A stretch of DNA of 64,000 nt from NCBI RefSeq assembly GCF_013248905.1, contig NZ_JABRVS010000001.1:2666001-2730000 (forward strand), read 5' to 3'. The DNA is from Shewanella sp. VB17 (GTDB lineage Bacteria; Pseudomonadota; Gammaproteobacteria; Enterobacterales; Shewanellaceae). Below the pieces are notes generated by a model. That model saw only the letters and a program-made list of their open reading frames with translations, was not told the origin of the DNA and ran no database searches. Each line of letters starts with the position of its first letter. Position 1 is the stretch's first letter. The position numbers and the translations under genes are program-made. Of the stretch, positions 9,344-16,477 are shown piece after piece.

Positions 9344-9371
9344 TTGGTTATTTTTAGCACATCTTTATATA
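9344..9371 (+). promoter_or_regulatory. Candidate porin promoter
   Basis: TTGGTT (9344-9349) and TATATA (9366-9371) are separated by 16 bp, a plausible sigma-70 pair. It would start transcription near 9378 and give the porin mRNA a leader of about 230 bases containing the hairpins annotated next. This rests on consensus only. Confidence 0.35.
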
Positions 9372-9380
9372 TGGTCTACA

Positions 9381-9447
9381 ATACAAGTGCTTGTTCATGA
9401 AAAGTACTTGTATTTAGTCATTAAATAGCTAGGTTTAATGTGACTAA
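9381..9447 (+). other. Two consecutive hairpins upstream of the porin gene
   Basis: The first hairpin pairs 9381-9392 with 9402-9413 (12 bp including one G-T, 9-base loop). The second pairs 9414-9425 with 9434-9447 (12 bp with a two-base bulge, 8-base loop) and begins at the very next base. They lie 160-230 bases upstream of the porin start and would be in its leader if the candidate promoter is right. Apart from these, the promoter and the palindrome at 9001, I see nothing convincing in the 657 bp gap 8954-9610; the 69-codon frame at 9102-9311 has no ribosome site or familiar content. Confidence 0.55.
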
Positions 9448-9610
9448 TGATGTCATAGGTATGAATGTCAACATAATTAATAATGAGAAAAGATGTCACT
9501 CCTTCAAGGGGGAAAGATAACAATACTCGCTCAATGTTGTAGTACTCAGTAATTAAATCTAACCACTCACGCTGTTAATATTAGCGTCAGTAAAAGGAAA
9601 AGGAATAATC

Positions 9611-10705
9611 ATGAAATCACTTTCACTTTTAACTATGGGCATTTTATTAAGCGCTAATGCATATGCTGGTGATATTAGAATCAATGGCTTTGCTACGGTA
9701 GCGGCTGGTATGCTGACCAAAGATGATGGATATGCAGCTGATGCAACCTATGACAGTATGACAGATGAGTTGTCATTTAAAGATCTTTCGGTGTTTGGTT
9801 TGCAATTTAACGCAGACATGGGTGAAGGGTTATCAGCAGTTGCGCAACTTGTTTCGCGTGGGACTAAAGATTTTAAACCCGAATTGGAATGGGCTTATGT
9901 GAGTTATGATTTTACTGAAGCACTTAACTTTAAAGTTGGCCGACTTAGATTACCGACCTATTTTTATTCAGAATACCTAGATGTGAGTTATACCTACCCT
10001 TGGTTAACACCTCCAATTGAAGTTTATGCTGCGCTGATCACCAGTTATGATGGTTTCTCTATGCTTTATTCTTCCAGCTTAGGTCCTGTGGATTATTCAC
10101 TTCAGGTTGGATATGGTTCGAGTGAGCTGAATATACCTTCGTTAGGTGATGTTGCAGCTGATTTTGATTTATTGGTGAACTTTGATTTTTCTTATGACAT
10201 CTGGTCGACGAAACTGGTGTATATGAACGCGAAAACGAGTATTTCTAGTGCAGGTCTAAATGGATTGCAAGCATTGTTTCCAGATCTGCCGAATACTATT
10301 GTGGGAGACGAAGTACCAGATCAAATTTATGGTGTGGCCTCATATTTAGATTTTGGCACTGTTTATATGGGGGTGGAGTACACCTATATTGGCTTTGAAG
10401 ATACACATTTTGTGTTAAATAATGATAATCGTTTTATGGCGACAACAGGTTATCGCTTCAGTGATTTCACCCTACATTATAGTTACAGTACCTCCATCAA
10501 ATCCAATGATAAAGGGATGCTCGATCCATTGCGACCAGGATATGCTGCTATATCGGACGGTAATGATGTTACCACACACACGGTCGGCCTTCGTTGGGAC
10601 TTCCATCCTAGTGCGGCATTTAAAATTGATGGAGGTACCACAGAAGACGTTATTACAAATACCGAGGCTGATTTTGTTAGGGCGGGTATGACGGTGGTAT
10701 TTTAA
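9611..10705 (+). CDS. Outer-membrane porin-like beta-barrel protein
   Basis: A 364-residue protein with a clear signal peptide (MKSLSLLTMGILLSANAYA, cleaved before GDIRINGF). The mature part is built of short alternating, aromatic-rich strands such as LNFKVGRLRLPTYFYSEY and DYSLQVGYGSS, and it ends in phenylalanine (VRAGMTVVF), the outer-membrane insertion signal. These are the marks of a general Gram-negative porin, probably a 16-strand trimer. The YLDVSYTYPWLTPP stretch resembles a porin constriction-loop region. The substrate cannot be told. A good AAGGAAAAGGA ribosome site precedes ATG 9611. It is monocistronic with a strong hairpin after it; a link to the upstream PDS genes is only positional. 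Confidence 0.82.
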   Translation: MKSLSLLTMGILLSANAYAGDIRINGFATVAAGMLTKDDGYAADATYDSMTDELSFKDLSVFGLQFNADMGEGLSAVAQLVSRGTKDFKPELEWAYVSYDFTEALNFKVGRLRLPTYFYSEYLDVSYTYPWLTPPIEVYAALITSYDGFSMLYSSSLGPVDYSLQVGYGSSELNIPSLGDVAADFDLLVNFDFSYDIWSTKLVYMNAKTSISSAGLNGLQALFPDLPNTIVGDEVPDQIYGVASYLDFGTVYMGVEYTYIGFEDTHFVLNNDNRFMATTGYRFSDFTLHYSYSTSIKSNDKGMLDPLRPGYAAISDGNDVTTHTVGLRWDFHPSAAFKIDGGTTEDVITNTEADFVRAGMTVVF

Positions 10706-10711
10706 ACTCAG

Positions 10712-10752
10712 GATAACCTCTGCTTTTCTCGTAGGAGAAAGTGGAGGTTATC
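10712..10752 (+). terminator. Hairpin terminator after the porin gene
   Basis: GATAACCTC (10712-10720) pairs with GAGGTTATC (10744-10752), extended inward by CTTTTCTC/GAGAAAG around a GTAG loop, seven bases past the porin stop. The long stem is followed by AATTCAATTT rather than a strict T run. Confidence 0.65.
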
Positions 10753-11156
10753 AATTCAATTTGGCTTTAATAAGATGAACAGTCCCTCTATTTTACGTGA
10801 GTATATTGTATTCGTTAATGATAAAAAAAGAGAGCCATGACCCCGTAAAACTGTGTTAGTAAACACCTGTGGCGCATTGCCTGCTTACGTTTATCCTATA
10901 ACCCTCTTTCAATCTCAGTTTAGCTTAAAATACACCAGATAAACATTTTTATGCTGAAAAAAACGAAATCAAGGATACTCTACAGCCCTTTTACCATACA
11001 GATATGTAAATCTTAACCTCATCAATCATAGGCTTAATAGCGTTCACATTTGTCCGTTATCGTCGATAAATATGACTGCTCATCATTATTGACACGTTAT
11101 TTTGTTAAAACAGGTTATAATTATTATTAAATCTTTTATAGAGTTAATTCCATACA
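10753..11156. other. 404 bp gap with one dispersed motif
   Basis: No gene or RNA is recognisable. It contains GGCGCATT at 10871-10878 followed by CGTTTATCCTATA at 10888-10900; the same two blocks, 2 bp apart, recur at 26447-26469 upstream of the M14 peptidase gene. A promoter for the next gene may lie near 11100 (GTTATAATTATT), but I see no clear -35 partner. Confidence 0.4.
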
Positions 11157-11498
11157 ATGTCAACGAAGCTACCGCAAGAGAAAAAACTCACTGTGACGTG
11201 TAGAGTCGAACCGGGTTGTTTGGGCCCAGATGGTATTGAGCACATCGAATCATTTTGCCGGTTTTCTCATCAAGAACTCAAAAAAGTAGACGCAGAATTT
11301 ATTAAATGGTTACCTTTGCCCCGCTATGATAAATCCCTTTCTGAGATGGAATACTCTGTTGCGAGTAAATTACTCACACGTGAAAAAGCGTCACAATATC
11401 TCGCTCATTTTGAATGTGAACTCGATGAGTTTGAAGAACATTTTCATGATAAGTTGTCAACCCTTATTAATGATTTTTTAGCGAATAGAAAACATTAA
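11157..11498 (+). CDS. Conserved hypothetical protein, 113 aa
   Basis: I do not recognise a named family. The protein is soluble, with no signal peptide or membrane segment, and has a beta-like N-terminal part with a VEPGCLGPDG motif, a central PLPRYDKSLSEMEYSV segment and a helical, acidic C-terminal third (about 75-113). Its codon use and composition look genuine and it feels like a protein conserved in Shewanella, but I assign no function. ATG 11157 has no good ribosome site (AATTCCATACA precedes it), so translation may be weak or leader-dependent. It stands alone between the porin gene and the tRNA region. Confidence 0.7.
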   Translation: MSTKLPQEKKLTVTCRVEPGCLGPDGIEHIESFCRFSHQELKKVDAEFIKWLPLPRYDKSLSEMEYSVASKLLTREKASQYLAHFECELDEFEEHFHDKLSTLINDFLANRKH

Positions 11499-11663
11499 TA
11501 CCCTGTTCATTTGTGTTTGTAAGCGAGAAAGACATCATTCATCATAATACTGATTATCTCCTAAGCTGAAGACCGATATGCTTACCAAATCGACATAATG
11601 AATGTAAAACAAACTCAGAAGAATGTTTTTTAATCATTTGAATCAAAAGATAAAAACTTTATA

Positions 11664-11691
11664 TTGACTCATTTTAAAAAATGGTTAAAGT
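11664..11691 (+). promoter_or_regulatory. Candidate promoter for the left tRNA-Leu transcript
   Basis: TTGACT (11664-11669) and TAAAGT (11686-11691), 16 bp apart, give the same -35 and the same spacing as the candidate promoter of the intact tRNA cluster at 41405. It would transcribe the decayed tRNA-Cys and the intact tRNA-Leu. The rest of 11499-11755 shows nothing else convincing. Confidence 0.4.
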
Positions 11692-11755
11692 GTCGATTCT
11701 TTAGTTGGCACTGCAGTCATCGGGGTGTATTTTTAGTTATTGTGTTCTGCAACAG

Positions 11756-11826
11756 TTTGCGATGGCAGAACGGCTATACTGCGATGAAAAATCAGTTGGG
11801 CTTTTTCGACTCTGGCCACAACACTA
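11756..11826 (+). pseudogene. Decayed tRNA-Cys
   Basis: This stretch aligns with the intact tRNA-Cys at 41655. It keeps the D-arm region almost unchanged (GCGATGGCAGAACGGCTATACTGCG, against GAATGG and ATGCTG in the intact gene) and part of the T loop (TTCGACTC), but the anticodon arm is scrambled with no GCA anticodon, the acceptor arms no longer pair, and the 3' end reads CACTA instead of CTCCA. The downstream flank (TATATTTAGA, then GCAGTATTAACTACCG) also matches that of the intact gene, which shows duplication of the whole block followed by decay. It cannot encode a functional tRNA. Confidence 0.8.
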
Positions 11827-11910
11827 TATTTAGATATTAATGAGTTTGATTCAATAAGAATTAGGCAGTATTAACTACCGATAATACGCATCATGAATAT
11901 CAACGAGTTT

Positions 11911-11996
11911 GCCCGAGTGGTGGAATCGGTAGACACAAGGGATTTAAAATCCCTCGCTGAATAAGCGTGCCGGTTCAAGTCCGGCCTCGGGTACCA
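11911..11996 (+). tRNA. tRNA-Leu (UAA)
   Basis: An 86-base tRNA with encoded CCA. The acceptor arms GCCCGAG and CTCGGGT pair (first pair G-U, as in E. coli tRNA-Leu UAA); the anticodon arm GGGATTTAAAATCCC presents UAA; there is a long variable arm, and the T loop is TTCAAGT. It is identical base for base to the copy at 41818. It stands beside a decayed tRNA-Cys, so it comes from duplication of the tRNA-Cys/tRNA-Leu block. Confidence 0.97.
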
Positions 11997-12014
11997 CATT
12001 ATCTTTAATACACG

Positions 12015-12041
12015 AAAGCCCTGATCTTATCAGGGCTTTTT
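12015..12041 (+). terminator. Rho-independent terminator of the left tRNA-Leu
   Basis: AAAGCCCTGAT (12015-12025) and ATCAGGGCTTT (12029-12039) form an 11-bp stem with a 3-base loop, running into TTTTT. The terminator of the second tRNA-Leu at 41927 has the same core, so it belongs to the duplicated block. Confidence 0.88.
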
Positions 12042-12108
12042 CATGTGTTATTGCTTATTTGTTTTGCACTGACAAATGGTACCAATGACCATATTCTTAT
12101 CTTTTGTT

Positions 12109-12148
12109 ATAACGTTTGGCTCGCTTATGTGTGATAGCTAGACGTTAT
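12109..12148. other. Unassigned 13-bp hairpin
   Basis: ATAACGTTTGGCT (12109-12121) pairs with AGCTAGACGTTAT (12136-12148), counting two G-T pairs, around a 14-base loop. No T run follows on either strand, so it is not a standard terminator. Nothing else is evident in the 404 bp between the tRNA and the next gene (11997-12400) apart from the terminator at 12015. Confidence 0.45.
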
Positions 12149-12400
12149 CTGAAGGTATATATTCGTTTCTATTTTTGGACTTAACAATATAAAAATCTGA
12201 AAAATATAATTTTTTATATGAATAGCTTCTTAAATTATTGCAGAAGATAACAGGAAAAAGTGTCCATGTAACTATGTGATCTTAAATACACCTTTGGCGT
12301 TATCTACTTTCAAGAGATAAACTTTGTTGAGTGGTAGTCAGTCATTAGACATGGAATGTGTTCCTCATCTAATGCAATTGGTGATAATAAGAGGTGGATT

Positions 12401-13789
12401 ATGTACCAAGAGAAGTTGAGGAGAATTATTTGTAGCGTACTATTTACTTTATTCTACAGTACTCCAGCGTCAGCATTAGATAGAGTCGATGCGGCCATTA
12501 ACTCTCTTTACCATCAAATTCAACTCGTAAATTTAATCAATCCTTCTGAAGTGCTGATGGAATATCAAGCTATTTTGGCTCAAGGAACAAGAGACGAACA
12601 GTTGAAGATTATCGATAATGTTCAACTTGATTTAGCGCAATTTTGGCGTTCAGTCAATATTCCTATTCAGGGGGGGATATTGACTGACGATTTACATCAA
12701 AATGCGATGTTATTGGAACCCATTTCTCAAGACTATCTTCCTATCAGTAATCGCATCAGATATTTACTTTGGATCCATCAACACCAAAATTGGAAGGCAA
12801 TGGTGTTGAATGTGTGGTTGGAAGCGGGTGATGAACATCCTGCTATTCCTGAGATTAGACAACGATTACAGTGGCTTGGGGATTTGACTGATGTGGAAGT
12901 TAATAACAATTTAATGACCTCAGCGTTAGTGGAAGCTATATTACGTTTTCAACATCGCCATGGTTTAAAGCAAGATGGGATCATAGGGCCTGCAACGTTA
13001 AGGTGGATAAATCTTACCCCGAAAAAAAGGGCAACATTATTAGCAAATAATTTTATAAACAAAACCAGTTATCTGGCTATTATTGGTGCGCGATTTTTAT
13101 TGGTAAATATTCCGGCTTTTGAGATGATATTGGTGGATAAAGGGGAGGTACAATTGCAGTCTAGAGTGATTGTCGGTAAACCTTATCGTCAAACTCCTAG
13201 ATTAAGTAGCCATATTTCCAATATGGTATTAAACCCGAGTTGGAGAGTCCCAACAAGGCTACTCAGACGTGATTTGTTACCTAAAGTTCGTCAAAATGGG
13301 TCATATATCAGTGAACATAATTTTGATGTGTATAACTCAGTTGGATCGCAGATTGTTAAAACGCCTGAAGAGTGGCAGGAGCTGGCGGGAGGTCGATTTC
13401 CGTATCGATTAGAACAAAAGCCAGGGGAAGAGAACACCTTAGGTCGTTACAAATTTTATTTTGAGAATAAGTACAATATTTACCTTCATGATACATACGA
13501 TAAAGCGTTATTTGAAGAGTCAAATAGAGCACTTTCTTCTGGTTGTATTCGTGTTGAAAAGGTGGAATCTTTAGCTAATTGGTTGGCGTCTAATTTAGTT
13601 AAGGATAAGCAAACTTGGGTCGAGTTACAAACTGACAGAGAGAAAACTCAATGGTTTTCCTTTGATCATTCTTTAGCGGTGCACTTAGTGTATTGGACAG
13701 CTTGGATGGACAGGAAAGGCTTAGCTCAGTTTAGAAATGATATTTATCACCAAAATTCAATGCTTAATCTTGTTTCGATGAAAGAGTAA
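12401..13789 (+). CDS. ldtD: L,D-transpeptidase, YcbB/LdtD type
   Basis: A 462-residue periplasmic enzyme that makes 3-3 (mDAP-mDAP) cross-links in peptidoglycan. Signal peptide 1-25 (cleavage after PASA), a long N-terminal scaffold, a peptidoglycan-binding domain near 171-205 (FQHRHGLKQDGIIGPAT), and a YkuD catalytic domain from about 223 with H363 (YLHDT) and nucleophile C382 in SSGCIRVE. Start chosen at ATG 12401, preceded by a strong AAGAGGTGG; the upstream in-frame ATG at 12356 lacks one. The gene is followed by a MepK-like endopeptidase, the same pairing as ycbB-ycbK in E. coli. E. coli LdtD is 615 aa, so this is a shorter homologue. Confidence 0.88.
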   Translation: MYQEKLRRIICSVLFTLFYSTPASALDRVDAAINSLYHQIQLVNLINPSEVLMEYQAILAQGTRDEQLKIIDNVQLDLAQFWRSVNIPIQGGILTDDLHQNAMLLEPISQDYLPISNRIRYLLWIHQHQNWKAMVLNVWLEAGDEHPAIPEIRQRLQWLGDLTDVEVNNNLMTSALVEAILRFQHRHGLKQDGIIGPATLRWINLTPKKRATLLANNFINKTSYLAIIGARFLLVNIPAFEMILVDKGEVQLQSRVIVGKPYRQTPRLSSHISNMVLNPSWRVPTRLLRRDLLPKVRQNGSYISEHNFDVYNSVGSQIVKTPEEWQELAGGRFPYRLEQKPGEENTLGRYKFYFENKYNIYLHDTYDKALFEESNRALSSGCIRVEKVESLANWLASNLVKDKQTWVELQTDREKTQWFSFDHSLAVHLVYWTAWMDRKGLAQFRNDIYHQNSMLNLVSMKE

Positions 13790-13901
13790 CTTTCTCACTT
13801 ACTAACGATAACATTACTTTGTATAAAGTTAACTTGATTTCGTCCTTATTTCAGTTTAATTTATCTGAAATTATGGTTGTAAAATAGTCAGTGGTGAGAG
13901 A

Positions 13902-14450
13902 GTGTCTTTAGTGTGTCCAGTCCGTAGGCAAGTATTATTAGGCCTTAGTGGCGTTGCTGTATTTTCAGCTATCCCGTCAGAAGCGCAAGCGAGTCGCTCG
14001 GCTAAAGGAGTGAAAAGTTTAGGTTTTCATAACCTCCATACAGGAGAGCGCAGCCAAGGAAATTACTGGGTAAATGGACATTATCAAGAAGGGGTGCTAT
14101 CTAAATTTAGCCACGCATTGAGAGATCATCGCAGTAATGAATCAGTACCAATGGATAAACGGTTATATGATCTTCTGTTTATGCTCAAGGCGTCACTCAT
14201 GACAGAACAGGATTTTAATGTCATATCGGGTTATCGCTCTCCAGAAACTAATGCGATGTTGGCGTCTAAAAGTCACAATGTTGCGAAGCAAAGTTATCAT
14301 ATGAAAGGGATGGCAATGGATATTGCTATTGATGATGTTAAGTTGAACGATGTACGTGAAGCAGCCATAGCGCTTAAACTTGGTGGTGTTGGGTATTACC
14401 CTCGCTCAGGGTTCATTCATGTCGATACTGGGCCTGTCCGCACCTGGTAA
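13902..14450 (+). CDS. mepK: Tat-exported MepK/YcbK-like murein endopeptidase
   Basis: A 182-residue protein of the DUF882/peptidase M15 family, close to E. coli YcbK (MepK), which cleaves peptidoglycan cross-links including the 3-3 type. Visible: a twin-arginine signal (R8-R9 in VRRQVLLGLSG, cleavage near AQA), ISGYRSPETN, the zinc-site pattern H133-x6-D140 in SYHMKGMAMD, and H173 in FIHVDTGPVRTW. It should act in the periplasm after folded export. The start is GTG 13902, or GTG 13911, which gives MCPVRRQ; no ATG is available. Just downstream of the L,D-transpeptidase gene, so maker and cutter of 3-3 links are adjacent. Confidence 0.87.
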   Translation: MSLVCPVRRQVLLGLSGVAVFSAIPSEAQASRSAKGVKSLGFHNLHTGERSQGNYWVNGHYQEGVLSKFSHALRDHRSNESVPMDKRLYDLLFMLKASLMTEQDFNVISGYRSPETNAMLASKSHNVAKQSYHMKGMAMDIAIDDVKLNDVREAAIALKLGGVGYYPRSGFIHVDTGPVRTW

Positions 14451-14539
14451 ATGGATAAAAGTTGGCTAAGGGGGAATACATCCTAAAATGATTTGTTAGC
14501 TTCATGGGGGTGTGTTAATATTCGCGCGCAATAAACAGC

Positions 14540-14564
14540 GTCTTCGTTGGTCGAAAATGAAGAC
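14540..14564 (+). promoter_or_regulatory. Hairpin in the rplY leader
   Basis: GTCTTCGTT (14540-14548) pairs with AATGAAGAC (14556-14564), with one G-T pair, 30 bases before the rplY start. Autogenous control of rplY by L25 through its own mRNA leader is reported in E. coli. This hairpin, together with the weak ribosome site of rplY, would fit a similar control, but I cannot show binding from sequence. Confidence 0.35.
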
Positions 14565-14594
14565 AATCGAAATTAATTAATTAAGTGAGAAACC

Positions 14595-14882
14595 ATGTCT
14601 TATACTATCGCTGCACAAGTCCGTACTGAAATCGGGAGAGGTTCGAGCCGCCGCCTACGTCATGCTGACAAAGTTCCGGCAGTTATCTATGGTGCGGGTA
14701 AAGAACCTGTTGCTATCGTTTTTGATCATAAAGATATCATCAACATTCAAAGTAACGATGATTTTTACACGAACGCACTAACGATTAATCTTGATGGTGC
14801 TGATGTAAAAGTTAACGTTAAAGCTATGCAACGCCATGCGTTTAAGAGCCTTATTGAGCACGTAGATTTCACATACGCTTAA
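14595..14882 (+). CDS. rplY: 50S ribosomal protein L25
   Basis: L25 binds 5S rRNA loop E in the large ribosomal subunit. The 95-residue protein is the short gammaproteobacterial form (no CTC extension), recognised from RTEIGRGSSRRLRHADKVPAVIYG and the C-terminal KAMQRHAFKSLIEHVDF. ATG 14595 has only a weak ribosome site (AAGTGAG), which matters if translation is controlled by the leader. Single gene with a strong terminator 18 bp downstream. Confidence 0.97.
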   Translation: MSYTIAAQVRTEIGRGSSRRLRHADKVPAVIYGAGKEPVAIVFDHKDIINIQSNDDFYTNALTINLDGADVKVNVKAMQRHAFKSLIEHVDFTYA

Positions 14883-14900
14883 TTGTATTGTGTTATTCAT

Positions 14901-14927
14901 AAAAAAGCGCCTATTGGCGCTTTTTTT
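14901..14927. terminator. Bidirectional terminator between rplY and spoVR
   Basis: AAAAAAGCGCC (14901-14911) and GGCGCTTTTTTT (14916-14927) flank a TATT loop. It has an A run on one side and a T run on the other, so it can end both rplY on the plus strand and the spoVR operon on the minus strand. Confidence 0.92.
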
Positions 14928-14951
14928 GTGGGTAATGATTTCGTATTTATT

Positions 14952-16469
14952 CTATTCGTTTTCTTCTGTTGGGCAAACGGCAATGATGGTTAGCTCTCCT
15001 TCATCGTTGAGTTCTTCTAATTTTACATCAAACCCCCAAAGTCGGTGTAAATGCTTGACAACTTCATGGCGACTTTTTGAAAGAGGTACGCGGTTTGTTG
15101 GGACGTACCTCAATGTCAATGATCTATCTCCTTTAACATCTACACTTTGAACTTGGATGTTAGGCTCTAAGTTTGATAGGTTATATTGCTGAGATAGCAT
15201 TTGCCGAATATCTTTATAACCTTGTTCGTCGTGAATAGCCGAAACGGATAAATAATTTTTCTTATCGTCATCTAAAATACCAAACAGTTTGAATTGACGA
15301 ATAATATTTGGCGATAAATACTGACTAATAAAACTTTCATCCTTAAAGTTTTGCATCGCGAAATGCAGTGTTTCAAGCCAATTACTGCCCGCAATATCTG
15401 GAAACCAATGTTTATCTTCTTGAGTTGGTTCTTCACATATCCGTCTAATATCAACAAACATATTAAACCCTAATGCGTAGGGATTAATGCCACTATAATA
15501 GGGACTATTATAATTGGGTTGTGCGACAACATTGGTGTGATTTTGTAAAAACTCCATCATAAATCTATCGGTAACTAAACCATCATCATAGAGATGGTTT
15601 AGTATGGTATAGTGCCAAAATGTGGCCCAACCTTCGTTCATCACTTGAGTTTGTTTTTGTGGATAGAAGTATTGCCCCATCTTACGAACGATACGGACAA
15701 TTTCTCGTTCCCACGGTTTTAATAGCGGAGCGTGTTTTTCTATAAAATAGAGAATATTTTCTTGGGGCTCTTCTGGAAAATGGAAACTCGGTTTTTCTTT
15801 AATATTATGCTGTGTTAATGGGACTGTCCGCCAGAGATCATTGACTTGGCTTTGCAAGTATTCTTCACGATCTTTTTGTCTGAGCTGTTCTTCTTTGAAC
15901 GAGATCTCGCTGGGGCGTTTATACCTATCAACACCGTAATTCATTAAGGCATGACAAGAGTCTATGACGAGTTCGACTTGCTCAGCTCCGTGAATTTCCT
16001 CACATTGACTTATGTAATTTTTAGCAAAAACAAGATAATCAATGATCGAGCTTGCATCAGTCCATGTTTTGAAAAGATAATTATTTTTAAAGAAACTATT
16101 ATGACCAAAACAGGCGTGGGCCATTACCAATGCTTGCATTGTGATGGTGTTTTCTTCCATGAGGTAAGCGATACATGGATCTGAATTAATCACAATTTCA
16201 TAAGCAAGGCCCATTTGACCACGTTTGTAGCTTTGTTCAGTCTCAATGAACTTTTTACCAAATGACCAGTGAGTATACCCTATGGGCATGCCGATCCCCG
16301 CATAGGCATCCATCATCTGTTCGGCTGTGATCACCTCAATTTGATTAGGGTAAGAGTCCAGTTTATAGTGGGTTGCTACTTTCTCTATTTCTGTTAAGTA
16401 ATTTTGAAGTAGATCAAAATTCCAATCAGGTCCATCGTCAAGTGGTACTCTCTTTTTCTTTTTAGCCAT
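14952..16469 (-). CDS. ycgB: SpoVR family protein (YcgB)
   Basis: A 505-residue cytoplasmic protein of the SpoVR family, recognised from GPDWNFDLLQNYLTEIE near the start, AHACFGHNSFFKNNYLF, MNEGWATFWHYTILN, and NPYALGFNMFVDIRR. The family is widespread and tied to stationary phase or sporulation; the biochemical role is not established. It is third in the yeaG-yeaH-ycgB operon, 8 bp after yeaH, so it very probably works with the PrkA-type kinase. Confidence 0.93.
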   Translation of the reverse strand: MAKKKKRVPLDDGPDWNFDLLQNYLTEIEKVATHYKLDSYPNQIEVITAEQMMDAYAGIGMPIGYTHWSFGKKFIETEQSYKRGQMGLAYEIVINSDPCIAYLMEENTITMQALVMAHACFGHNSFFKNNYLFKTWTDASSIIDYLVFAKNYISQCEEIHGAEQVELVIDSCHALMNYGVDRYKRPSEISFKEEQLRQKDREEYLQSQVNDLWRTVPLTQHNIKEKPSFHFPEEPQENILYFIEKHAPLLKPWEREIVRIVRKMGQYFYPQKQTQVMNEGWATFWHYTILNHLYDDGLVTDRFMMEFLQNHTNVVAQPNYNSPYYSGINPYALGFNMFVDIRRICEEPTQEDKHWFPDIAGSNWLETLHFAMQNFKDESFISQYLSPNIIRQFKLFGILDDDKKNYLSVSAIHDEQGYKDIRQMLSQQYNLSNLEPNIQVQSVDVKGDRSLTLRYVPTNRVPLSKSRHEVVKHLHRLWGFDVKLEELNDEGELTIIAVCPTEENE

Positions 16470-16477
16470 AACGCCCC

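Noticed and set aside
12109..12148. Integron attC site
   Set aside because: The fold is suggestive, but it is shorter than known attC sites, lacks proper paired core sites, and there is no integrase or cassette array nearby.
11911..12400. Genomic island integrated at tRNA-Leu
   Set aside because: No integrase gene and no fragmentary repeat of the tRNA 3' end; the second tRNA-Leu copy is part of a block duplication that includes the upstream flank, which site-specific integration would not copy.
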